Virus record (IMG/VR): IMGVR_UViG_3300022700_000098
Span: 1 to 40,139 of that record
DNA length: 40,139 nucleotides
Origin: a virus
Reading direction: 5' to 3' (one strand)
The notes under the pieces are model-generated. The model made no database searches and had not been told where the DNA came from. It saw only the letters and a program-made list of their open reading frames with translations. Position 1 is the first letter of the stretch. Each line of letters begins with the position of its first letter. The position numbers and the translations under genes are program-made. Shown in pieces: positions 1 to 8,600 of this stretch.

Positions 1-1875
1 AACGAAAATTCAAAGGACATTCGATATCTCAACCGCGACTTTGATTCAATCAAAGACGGTTTAATCGAGTTTACCAAGACGTACTTTCCGGAGACGTACC
101 AAGACTTCTCCGAAGAAAGCATCGGAAACGTCTTCATCGAACTTTCTTCGTATGTTGGCGATGTTCTTTCCTACTACACCGACCAACAGTTCCGCGAAAA
201 TCTAATACAATACGCCGAAGAAGAAGAAAACGTTCGAGACTTAGCGCAAGTCCTTGGGTACACCCCAAAGCAAAACAGACCCGCACAAACAGAAATTGAG
301 GTCTTTGTCGTTTCCCCGGTTCGAACAAGCAGCCAAACCGGAGAACTTGAGCCGGACTTTTCTGTGGTTCCCACAATTGAGCAGGGAATGACAGTTACAA
401 GTTCAAGCAACCCCGACGTTACGTTTCGAACAACTAGAGAGGTTGACTTTACGATTGATCGGTTTGACGACCCGTTGAATGTTGAGATTTTCAACCGAGA
501 CGTTTCTGGAGAACCGACCCAATATCTTCTTTCGAAGACGGTTCCGGCTGTTGCGGGAGAAATTCGTACTCGAACGTTTGATTTCGGGTCCCCGGAAGCT
601 TACCAGAGAATTTTCATTCGAGACGATGAATTCATTGACATTTTAGAAGTTACCGATTCAGACGGAAACCGTTGGTTTGAAGTTCCGTATTTAGCGCAAG
701 AAACAACGTTTCAAGAGTTTAAGAACACAAACGTTACCGACCCCAACTTCACAGACGACGTTGACGTTCGTTCTCTTCTAAAGCTTCAAAGAACACCCCG
801 AAGATTCATTCAAAGGGTAGATCGAAGCGGAGACGTGTTTCTCCAATTTGGTTCCGGGGCGTCAGACAAACCAAATGAAGAAATCGTCCCCAACCCACAG
901 AACATCGGAAACCCGGTTCTCACGCCCGAGCAACAGCTTCAAGAGCCGCTTGACCCTTCAAACTTTCTTCAAACAGACACCTACGGGCAGGTTCCATATA
1001 ACACGACCCTCACGGTTCAATATTCTTCTGGGGGTGGAACGTCTTCGAACGTTCCGAAAAGCGATTTGACAGTTGTTGATCAAGTAGATTTTGACGTTCA
1101 AGACTTTGAGGCGTTGTCTCCCACAAGACAACAACAGGTCCAAGACGTTCAAGACAGCCTAAGTGTTCAAAACCCTGTTCCGGCAACGGGAGGCAGAGGC
1201 CCTGAATCTATTCAAGAAATCAAAAACAACGCACGGGCTTTCTTCTCTGCACAGGACCGTGCGGTAACAAAGGAAGACTATGTTGTTCGAAGTTTAAACA
1301 TGCCAAGCAGATATGGGTCCGTTGCAAAAGCGTATGTTACAAACGACGAAGTTCAAACCGGGTCAACAAACCGGACGGAAGAAAACCCGCTTGCAATCAA
1401 CCTTTATGTTCTGGGCTACGACGAAAATAAAAAGCTCACGTCTATAAACGACGCCACGAAACAGAACCTAAAAAACTATCTCCGTCAGTTCCGAATGCTT
1501 ACCGATGCTGTAAACATTAAAGACGGATTTGTGGTTAACATTGGCATAGAGTTTGAAGTTCTTGTGTTTTCTACATACAACAAGAACCAAGTTCTTGCCC
1601 GGTGCCTAAGCAGACTTCGAGAACTATTCGACATAGACAACCAAGGGTTTGCACAGCCAATCATTATCGGCCAAGTTGTTCGTGAACTTAATGAAATCGA
1701 CGGAGTTCAAAACGTTTCTAAGTTTGAAATTACAAATAAGACCGGAGACGACTACTCCGATAATATTTACGATATAGAATCAGCGACTCAAGACAACATC
1801 ATTTATCCGTCTTTGGACCCGTCCGTGTTTGAAATCAAGTTTCCAGATCGGGATATAAGAGGGAGTGCAAAATAA
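1..1875 (+). CDS. 6: Baseplate wedge protein gp6-like (5' partial)
   Basis: The reading frame is open from the first base of the window and ends with TAA at 1873-1875, giving 624 visible residues. T4 gp6 has 660, so probably only a few N-terminal residues are missing. The visible N-terminus reads IRYLNRDFDSIKDGLIEF and is followed by TYFPETYQDFSEESIGN and SYVGDVLSYYTDQQF. This arrangement is highly characteristic of T4-type gp6, which forms the inner ring of the baseplate wedge and holds the wedges together before sheath contraction. The frame has internal ATGs, for example at 364, but the conserved N-terminal block lies upstream of them, so they are not the start. In T4, gene 6 precedes genes 7 and 8, and here further structural genes follow as well. 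The family identification is confident; the exact start lies outside the window. Confidence 0.93.
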   Translation, partial: NENSKDIRYLNRDFDSIKDGLIEFTKTYFPETYQDFSEESIGNVFIELSSYVGDVLSYYTDQQFRENLIQYAEEEENVRDLAQVLGYTPKQNRPAQTEIEVFVVSPVRTSSQTGELEPDFSVVPTIEQGMTVTSSSNPDVTFRTTREVDFTIDRFDDPLNVEIFNRDVSGEPTQYLLSKTVPAVAGEIRTRTFDFGSPEAYQRIFIRDDEFIDILEVTDSDGNRWFEVPYLAQETTFQEFKNTNVTDPNFTDDVDVRSLLKLQRTPRRFIQRVDRSGDVFLQFGSGASDKPNEEIVPNPQNIGNPVLTPEQQLQEPLDPSNFLQTDTYGQVPYNTTLTVQYSSGGGTSSNVPKSDLTVVDQVDFDVQDFEALSPTRQQQVQDVQDSLSVQNPVPATGGRGPESIQEIKNNARAFFSAQDRAVTKEDYVVRSLNMPSRYGSVAKAYVTNDEVQTGSTNRTEENPLAINLYVLGYDENKKLTSINDATKQNLKNYLRQFRMLTDAVNIKDGFVVNIGIEFEVLVFSTYNKNQVLARCLSRLRELFDIDNQGFAQPIIIGQVVRELNEIDGVQNVSKFEITNKTGDDYSDNIYDIESATQDNIIYPSLDPSVFEIKFPDRDIRGSAK

Positions 1876-1921
1876 GAAGACACGCAAACCAATTATTCAA
1901 TTAACATAAAGTTTAAACGCT

Positions 1922-2101
1922 ATGTATCTTTCAAAAGACAAGTTAGAGAAGGTTATTCGTGAAGAGGTCCAAAAGTTTTTGTCCGAACAATACGAGTATC
2001 CGGACGCTGGAGCAGAAGCCCCTGAAGAGGTCCAAGAGGCCATTGAGCGGTTTAAAAACATGGACCCGGATGAAAGAAGCACTAATATGAAAGTATACTA
2101 A
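1922..2101 (+). CDS. Small protein with IIREE-type N-terminus, probably truncated by endonuclease insertion
   Basis: This is a 59-codon gene starting at ATG 1922 after an A-rich leader (TTTAAACGCT) with no Shine-Dalgarno. The N-terminus MYLSKDKLEKVIREEVQKFL runs into S-E-Q and belongs to the repeated IIREE/(I/L)xE family described in the findings. Residues after about 32 (APEEVQEAIERFKN) resemble the segment HPGVKEAIEDWKEN of the 131-aa gene at 3056. Here the similarity stops after about 59 residues at an abrupt TAA, five bases before the homing endonuclease gene. I infer that this is the resident 5' portion of a gene whose 3' portion was lost or displaced when the endonuclease cassette arrived. 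It could still be expressed as a short protein. Confidence 0.7.
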   Translation: MYLSKDKLEKVIREEVQKFLSEQYEYPDAGAEAPEEVQEAIERFKNMDPDERSTNMKVY

Positions 2102-2105
2102 AGAT

Positions 2106-3059
2106 ATGAAATGTCCTTCGAATGGTTGTAACTATGAGACTGAAAGTAAAGTTGGTTTGTCAATACATTGGGGGCGGTCAGACGACAATAGCCATCCCGG
2201 TAAACTAAAAGAAAATTATGACATAGATACATCTAGATCTGAAGAATTTAAAGATAAAGTGTCTTCTGGTCAAAAACAAAGATGGAAAAACACACCAGCA
2301 GAAGAAAAAGATAGGATCATAGAAAAAGTAGCCCAAAAAAATAGAGGTAGATCTTTAACTAAAAGTCACAAAGAAAAACTTTCTCAGGCTCTCTCTGGAG
2401 AGGACAATCCGATGTACGGAAAAGAAATGCCAGAGTCTACAAAAGAAAAAATTTCTAAGTCACTTAAATCTTGGTTTTCGAAAAATGGAACTGATCATTG
2501 TTCTGTGAATTTTGATGAAGAAACGCGACAGAAAATTTCTAACTCCGTTAAAAAACATTGGAACTCTCTTTCAAAAAATAAGAAGAAAAGTATTTGCGAT
2601 AAACGTGCAGATTCGATGAAAAAAACATGGAGTTCAAGGTCAGAGAAAGAAAGAAAAGAATGGGGGAAAAGAGTATCTGAGGGTATGATAAAAGCTGGCG
2701 TGGGTGGTTCCGAATATAATACATATGAAGTTGACGGTTTAAATCATGTAGTAAGGTCAAGTTGGGAGAAGAGAATTGCATTTATTTTACAGGACATTGG
2801 AATAAACTATGAATATGAACCTAAGTACAAGTTAAAAAACCAATATTATAAACCCGACTTTGAAACCGAAGACGGTGTTGTTATTGAAGTAAAAGGGTTT
2901 GGTGGTGAAAAAAGTGTAAATAAGGCAAAAGAGTTTATGGCGACATATAAAGATAAAAAGTATATTGTAATCGGTGACGATATACCTTCCCATTCCAGAA
3001 TTGAATACTCTAGTACCAAACAAATCAAAGAGTTCTTAATGAAAGAGATAAAATCATGA
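2106..3059 (+). CDS. Homing endonuclease with NUMOD3 motifs and PD-(D/E)xK nuclease domain
   Basis: This 317-aa protein is probably a free-standing homing endonuclease. It begins with a possible zinc-binding segment (C3, C8, H21, H30). The middle is lysine-rich with NUMOD3-type DNA-binding repeats, seen as GEDNPMYGKEMPESTKEKIS around residues 98-117 and further degenerate copies. The C-terminus carries a PD-(D/E)xK nuclease signature: P250-D251, then E261-V-K263, preceded by an RSSWEKR segment like those of phage endonucleases with this fold. Base composition is visibly more AT-rich than the flanking gp6 gene (many AAA, ATA and AAT codons), which suits recent arrival. Its stop overlaps the ATG of the next gene (ATGA at 3056). 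It sits between a truncated gene and a divergent full-length relative of that gene. The nuclease family is well supported; activity is not shown. Confidence 0.82.
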   Translation: MKCPSNGCNYETESKVGLSIHWGRSDDNSHPGKLKENYDIDTSRSEEFKDKVSSGQKQRWKNTPAEEKDRIIEKVAQKNRGRSLTKSHKEKLSQALSGEDNPMYGKEMPESTKEKISKSLKSWFSKNGTDHCSVNFDEETRQKISNSVKKHWNSLSKNKKKSICDKRADSMKKTWSSRSEKERKEWGKRVSEGMIKAGVGGSEYNTYEVDGLNHVVRSSWEKRIAFILQDIGINYEYEPKYKLKNQYYKPDFETEDGVVIEVKGFGGEKSVNKAKEFMATYKDKKYIVIGDDIPSHSRIEYSSTKQIKEFLMKEIKS

Positions 3060-3451
3060 GTGAAAAAAAACTTAGAAACATTATACGTCAAGAAGCCTTT
3101 AAAATAGTGAAAGAAGATCAAGAATTACCTGTTAGCTATTCAGATGTTCCAGTAGAAGATCTTCATCCGGGCGTTAAAGAGGCAATAGAAGATTGGAAAG
3201 AAAATACAAGTGATAGTTATAAAAAAAGAGTGCCGCTTTTGTATCATTTGCTTAAATCTGGAACTCCACCATATAAAATGTCAAAAGAAGACTCCGAATA
3301 TGTAGACCAAGCCAGCGGAGAGCAAAAATGTTCAAACTGTGAATATCTCTACCAAGAGGTAGCAACAGGAGATTACATTTGTTCTCAAATCCGGGGCAAA
3401 GTTGAACCGGAGGGGTGGTGCAACCAATGGCATGAAGTTGAAGACGAATAA
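3056..3451 (+). CDS. IIREE-type N-terminus fused to a HiPIP-like iron-sulfur domain
   Basis: This 131-aa protein starts in an ATGA overlap with the endonuclease stop. Residues 1-22 (MSEKKLRNIIRQEAFKIVKE) match the repeated N-terminal module of this phage. The C-terminal third has four cysteines in the order C-x2-C-x13-C-x12-C, ending in G-W-C-N-Q-W. High-potential iron-sulfur proteins bind one 4Fe-4S cluster with about C-x2-C-x14-C-x13-C and a conserved GWC-x2-W end, so the match in order, spacing and terminal motif is good. Before it lies SGTPPYKMSKEDSEYV, a linker-like region. I infer a small 4Fe-4S or zinc-binding domain; electron transfer is not demonstrated. Composition is AT-rich like the endonuclease, suggesting both arrived together. 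It is related to the truncated gene at 1922. Confidence 0.75.
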   Translation: MSEKKLRNIIRQEAFKIVKEDQELPVSYSDVPVEDLHPGVKEAIEDWKENTSDSYKKRVPLLYHLLKSGTPPYKMSKEDSEYVDQASGEQKCSNCEYLYQEVATGDYICSQIRGKVEPEGWCNQWHEVEDE

Positions 3452-3465
3452 CAGACAGGTTAAAA

Positions 3466-3933
3466 ATGATTAGACTCAACGACATATTAAAAGAAATCGG
3501 TGGCGGTTCTTCTGGAGTCTACCCGTATAGCTTAGATAAAGAAAACGTGGATGTTGGTCCTTCAAACAGGAAGACGTACGCGGCTTATAGTTTTAAATCC
3601 GATGAAAATGAATATGAAGTCCTCCTTAGAGATGACGGGGTTGATGGAATTGGTGTAGGATTTAAGATAAAAGGTGGAATGTATAGAGACTTGACCGGAG
3701 AAGGCAAGCCTCTTAAAATTATCAATACCGTCGTAAACGTTGTGAAGGACTTTTACGAGAGAAACAAAGAAATATTTACAGATGGCCCGTATGAAGTGTT
3801 TACCATTAGTGCTTCTGGAAAGACAGACGACGCTAAAAAACGAGAACGTCTTTACAAAACTTTCATAAAGAGGCAATTCCCACGTGCTAAAATAAATTCA
3901 GAACCCGAATTAATAACTGTAAAGGTAAGTTAA
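3466..3933 (+). CDS. Phage protein, paralogue of the gene at 4962
   Basis: This 155-aa protein starts MIRLNDILKEIGGG, a short N-terminal module containing L-K-E, close to the (I/L)xE prohead-protease type motif. The body shares a clear pattern with the 136-aa protein at 4962: YxFxSxENxYE, a glycine-rich turn, then DLTGEGxPxKII, a helical stretch leading to DF, and a C-terminal basic segment with a tyrosine (RLYKTFIKRQF here, RIYKRYFNRIF there). The pair flanks the 339-aa structural gene and probably arose by duplication. I do not recognise a function. The leader TTAAAA has no Shine-Dalgarno. The N-terminal motif suggests a virion-internal or processed protein, which is inference only. Confidence 0.75.
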   Translation: MIRLNDILKEIGGGSSGVYPYSLDKENVDVGPSNRKTYAAYSFKSDENEYEVLLRDDGVDGIGVGFKIKGGMYRDLTGEGKPLKIINTVVNVVKDFYERNKEIFTDGPYEVFTISASGKTDDAKKRERLYKTFIKRQFPRAKINSEPELITVKVS

Positions 3934-3945
3934 ACAGAAACGACG

Positions 3946-4965
3946 ATGTATCATTTTTTAAACCCACTTAAAGATTCTACCCTTTATGAAGACAGGCCAA
4001 ATCAAAATGTTGGCGTTAACGAAATCTTAGAGCTTGGAAGAGAGAACGGTTTTGAGCGCCGAATCGTATCGAAGTTTGACTTGGAGCGAGTTAAAAAGTA
4101 TGTCGGAAGCGGAATTTCAGGTCAAATGTTTGAAGCAGATCTTCGCCTTTATACAGTAGAGGCTTCAAATGTCCCGGCAGAGTACGACATTGAGGTAAAT
4201 CCTCTGGAAAGCGAGTTTGAAAGGGGGCGTGGAAGAAAATTCAACGAGCCACAAACGAGCGAAGGCGTTTCTTGGAACAGCAGAGGACCAGAAGATTGGG
4301 ATTCTCCCGGTGGAGACTTTCTTTCTTCGTTTGGCAACTTCAAAACGTTTGATGAATTTCAAGAAACAGACGTTGTTTTAGACGTTACAACTGTTGTTTT
4401 TGCGTGGATCGAAAACGCAGTTGAAAACCACGGCTTTCTTATTCGGTCAGAGCCAAGGTTTAGTGAAACCGATTATGAACTAAAATACTTCGGGAATAAG
4501 ACGCATACGATTTACGTCCCAGAGCTTGTCGTAAAGTATGACGACTCTTTCGTTGATGAATCCGTGGGTATGTCTATCGGAATCGGGGCAAATCCGACAA
4601 TCCAGATCAAAAATATCGAGTCTACATACAGACCTAACGGAATTAAGAGGTTTCGGTTGAACGTTAAAGAGAAGTACATAAAGCAACAGTTTGTAGAAGA
4701 CTTTCAAAGAGACAAAGATCCGGTGCGAATCGAAGATGGAGACCTAAAGTACCAAATCAAAGACCTTCGGAATGGAAGAAGAATTATCCCGTTCAGCGAA
4801 CAGTCAAAATGCAGTTTTGATGAAAACGGGTATTTTTTCGACTTGGACTTAAAAAACGTTCAACCGGAGCGGTTTTACTCCATTGAATTTCAATTCGAGC
4901 ATATAGACGGGCGCACCGTAGACTTTAGCCCAACCACAAACAGATTCAAAGTTTCTTCACGATGA
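3946..4965 (+). CDS. Virion structural protein, DNRLRE-like fold suspected
   Basis: This 339-aa protein lies between the paralogous genes at 3466 and 4962, in the interval where T4-like phages keep baseplate genes. Its N-terminus, FLNPLKDSTLYEDRPNQNVG followed by a short helix and LELGR, resembles the start of DNRLRE-type beta-sandwich domains: a D-x-T-x-Y segment, an N-x-G segment, then a strand with LxLG. Residues about 100-150 form a low-complexity stretch rich in G, S and W. The last 130 residues are beta-rich with alternating hydrophobic and charged residues. There are no membrane segments. T4 gp8 has a similar length (334 aa), but I see no sequence feature that proves equivalence. A baseplate or tail structural role is inferred from position and composition. 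Confidence 0.72.
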   Translation: MYHFLNPLKDSTLYEDRPNQNVGVNEILELGRENGFERRIVSKFDLERVKKYVGSGISGQMFEADLRLYTVEASNVPAEYDIEVNPLESEFERGRGRKFNEPQTSEGVSWNSRGPEDWDSPGGDFLSSFGNFKTFDEFQETDVVLDVTTVVFAWIENAVENHGFLIRSEPRFSETDYELKYFGNKTHTIYVPELVVKYDDSFVDESVGMSIGIGANPTIQIKNIESTYRPNGIKRFRLNVKEKYIKQQFVEDFQRDKDPVRIEDGDLKYQIKDLRNGRRIIPFSEQSKCSFDENGYFFDLDLKNVQPERFYSIEFQFEHIDGRTVDFSPTTNRFKVSSR

Positions 4966-5372
4966 TACGCTTAAACACCCTCTTAGCTGAGGCGGTTTTG
5001 AAAAACACATATCCGTATGAAAAGGTCCGAAGCGGGTGGCCCACCGTATTTTCCTTTGAGAGCGGCGAGAATAGCTACGAAACGATATTTAAAGACATGA
5101 AGGGGGGATACGTAGACTGGAGCTTCAAAACCAAAGACGGGGGATTTAACGACCTTACGGGTGAAGGGAACCCGATGAAAATCATTCGAACGAATATGAA
5201 AATCATTCGAGATTTCCTTCAAGACTCAAATAAAATCGGAGTCAAGTACCGGGCAGAACCGAGAAGAAACCGAATATACAAGCGGTATTTTAACAGAATA
5301 TTTGAAGACCCGGAAATTGAACAGGATAAAAAAACAACAACGGTGACAATCAATGGCGGTACCAACAGATGA
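4962..5372 (+). CDS. Phage protein, paralogue of the gene at 3466
   Basis: This 136-aa protein starts at an ATGA overlap with the preceding stop, suggesting translational coupling. Residues 1-10 are MIRLNTLLAE followed by A. The L-A-E/A junction matches the T4 gp21 cleavage rule (I/L-x-E before A or G) better than any other protein here. The body repeats the pattern of the 155-aa paralogue: FSFESGENSYE, DLTGEGNPMKII, then a helix and a basic C-terminal segment RIYKRYFNRIF. Function is unknown. Its 3' end overlaps the next gene by 20 bases in another frame. Confidence 0.75.
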   Translation: MIRLNTLLAEAVLKNTYPYEKVRSGWPTVFSFESGENSYETIFKDMKGGYVDWSFKTKDGGFNDLTGEGNPMKIIRTNMKIIRDFLQDSNKIGVKYRAEPRRNRIYKRYFNRIFEDPEIEQDKKTTTVTINGGTNR

Positions 5373-5607
5373 TCCCCGACTTGAAGACGTAATCATCCAA
5401 ACTGAAGACACACCCATATCGGGATACGAGAGAAATCCAAGAGGTGAGGTAAAGTACGACGGAGGGCAGGCCCCGACCGAAAGGCTTCAAGTAGATCTTC
5501 TTCGGCAAACTTACGACTACGGGGAACTTCGAAAAACTATTAATACCGAAATCACCGAACTTGCAGAAGATTCCGAAGACGAAATCCAAACGCGAGAAAT
5601 TTCTTAA
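5353..5607 (+). CDS. Small acidic hypothetical protein
   Basis: This 84-aa protein is rich in E, D and Q, with no hydrophobic segment and no recognised motif. It starts at ATG 5353, 20 bases before the end of the preceding gene, and stops four bases before the ATG of the 1306-aa baseplate gene, so it is probably co-translated with it. It contains a proline/glycine-rich segment (ISGYERNPRGEVKYDGG) followed by a likely helix. The codon pattern (CTT, CGA) matches the surrounding structural genes. It may be a small chaperone or wedge component made with the large protein that follows; this is guesswork from position. Confidence 0.6.
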   Translation: MAVPTDDPRLEDVIIQTEDTPISGYERNPRGEVKYDGGQAPTERLQVDLLRQTYDYGELRKTINTEITELAEDSEDEIQTREIS

Positions 5608-5610
5608 CAG

Positions 5611-8600
5611 ATGCTTCAAAATATAGAAAACATTTCTCAAGTAGAGCAAAACCCATTTGACCCATTCAAAGGGAGAATCGTATCTCAACGAGATTTGAAG
5701 AAGTTTGGGAGAGGAAAAGAAACTGCCTTTTTCGGGGACACTACATCTGACTTTCTTGAAATTTCTGTCTTTAACCAGCAGAGACAGCTTGTTGACTGGA
5801 AAAGCATCGATTCCTTCAAGATTGACGAAGAAGGAAAACTTCTTCTCCCCACCTACAGCCATTTAGATGATCTTGACCTTCTAAATGAAACAAGCTATAT
5901 TTTGAAGTATGAATTTCTAAGAAAGGTATTTTACCCGAGCCTTCCACAAGACTTTTCAAACGTTCGAGGCCCAAGAAGAAGACAGCTTCTCCGAAAAAAC
6001 TTGGGGTCGGAAGTGGGAATGAAGCTTGTCGTTGATGAAGTTTCTCAGACGCGGCAAGAGATCCGGGTTCGTCCAAAGCTTATTGGCTCTGAGGCGTACG
6101 ACATTCCGTTTCAAGAGACGTTCGTTTCCTTCTTTAACCAACCCGCAAACGGGAAAGAACTTCGCTTTGTGTTGAATTTCGGAAACGACACGGCGTTTCA
6201 CGCCGTGAACTGGACAATTGATCGGCAGGCGTTCCCGGAATACCCAAATTCTGTTGTATTGAAGACATATGAAACCATTCCACCGGGCATTGAACAAGGA
6301 GACGAGTGCTGGATCAACGAAGAAGTGTTTCCAGCGTATGTAGACAGAGTGCGGTTCGTTCAAAAAAGAGAAGAAGAGCCAAATACCGTTCTTCGTGGAC
6401 CGGACTTTTCTGTGGACGTAGATGGCACAGACCTTAGAGACACAGGCGTTCAAACGTGGGAGTCTCTTCTTGACAGCCAAGAAGAAACAAGCGGAGAAAC
6501 GATTGAACAGATATTTGAGAATGAAAATTCTGTTGACCTAAATGTGAACTATTCAGAGTTTGAAAATTTTGTCAAGTTTTCAAGTGCTAAAGAGAGGGTC
6601 TTGAACTTCGAATACAAGCTTGGTCTTATTGAAAAGATCAACCAAGACATAGATGAGATTTTAGTGTCTTCCGGTTCGGTTGCCAATCCAAGCAACCCAA
6701 TCGAACAAAACAAACTTCAGCGGCTTCGAGATCGGAAGTCAACACTTATCGAAGGGTTAGACGGGTTTGAAACATTTCTTTTTGAATCGGAAGAGATCCG
6801 CGATAGCAGTGGAAATCTTCTTCCAACAACGGACATAGCCGTTCAAAATTTTCTTGAAGAATACAAAAGGGAAGCTGACCTATACGACAGAAACAACGAT
6901 TCAAGCCTTCAAACGAATCTTCCGGAGTATATTAAGACCGATGACCGAAACGAGAACTTCGAGCTTTTCATTTCAATGATCGGTCACTATTTTGATATTA
7001 TTTACACATACATCAAACATGTGCAGTACATCAAAGACCGCTCCGAAGATATAGAAGAAGTTGAAAGTCTTTCAAAAGACCTAACTCAATTTGTCACAAA
7101 CAGTTTTGGGTTTGAAGTCTACAATGGATTTAGTGAACAAGATCTTCAAAAAGTTTTAATCGGTGGAGAGAACGAAGCCGAAGACGTACAGAAACAGATT
7201 TGGAGGCGGGTGCTCAACAACGTTCCATACATCGGAAAGACAAAAGGAACCCGCCGTTCTGTTCAAGCCCTTCTTTCAATGTATGGCGTGCCAAAAATCG
7301 GTCTTACCGTTCGAGAGTATGGTGGTGGAAGTTCCGAGGCCGATCCGGGGTTCTTCGAATACGAAGACGAAACTTCGGCCTTGGAGTTTATGGGTTCGCA
7401 AAACGTTGAAGTTGAGTGGGACTTCCCGGATGATAAAATTGAAAGCATTGAAGCCCGATTTCGAAGCGAGTATAAAGGATCATCGGATCTTCGAATTTTA
7501 CGTCTTGAATCTTCTGGTGGGGACGTTTTAACTGTTGATTTGAAAAAGTTTCTTTCCCCGTCTGTAAAAGAAGAGTTTGGGTATGTTGAAATGAACGTTA
7601 ACGGAAACACGCTTTCTGTGGGGGCAGGTGCGGACAAAGTGCCTATTTTTGATGGAAACTTCAACTCCTTGAACGTCAACTACAACCCCAATGAAAACTC
7701 TATTTCGCTACGACTTGGGAAAGTTGGAGAGCTTGGGCCATATGAGTTTGACAGCCCAAAGACTGCTTCCGAAAGTGTTACTTGGTATTTTGAAGACTCC
7801 GCGTTTGATCCCGGTTTTGACCTATCATCCGGAGAAACCCTATTTGTGGGGGAGTCTTTCCGTGGGGAGGTTGATAACGTAAAAGTATGGAGGGGACAAC
7901 TTGATGAATCAAAGTTTAAGGAACACGTTTTAGCCCCATATAAGTACGACTACGATAACAAAGAGTCTATTCTTGGACCGGAAAGAAAAGACCTTGACAT
8001 TGGCTTAAATCGTTTTCTGTACATAAACTTAGACTTCTCTGAAAATGATCTTCAAAACGAAAGCCCAAACCAAACGAATCCGTATACAGGTACGATATCT
8101 GAAAACGGGTACATGAACGTAAGTGAAGACTTCGTAAACTACAACAGGCTAAACTACGTAACTCCTTTAAAAATTGGTAGCCTTTCAAACTCTTCAACAA
8201 AAATTCGAATTGAAGAATCAAATCTTCTTGGGTCTCTTAGCCCAACGGAAAAAAGAGAGCGTGGAGAGTTTGACCTAAACAGAAAAGACAGCAACAAAAT
8301 AGGTGTATACTTCTCCCCCAACGAAGCGGTAAACAGAGACATAAATGCACTTGTCGGTTACGACGATTTGAATGATCTTCTTGCAGACCCGGAGAATCTT
8401 CGGCGGGAGAGGTACAAAGAACTTGAATCTCTAAATAAGAAATATTGGAAGAAGTATCCTGACGATATTGACTGGAACGCGTACTTTCGATACATTGACC
8501 AGTTTAACCGGGCGTTCTTTAAACAGCTTCAAAACATCATCCCCGCCAGAAGTAGCCTAACATACGGATCGCTTCTTGAGCCTCATTTCTTGGAAAGATA

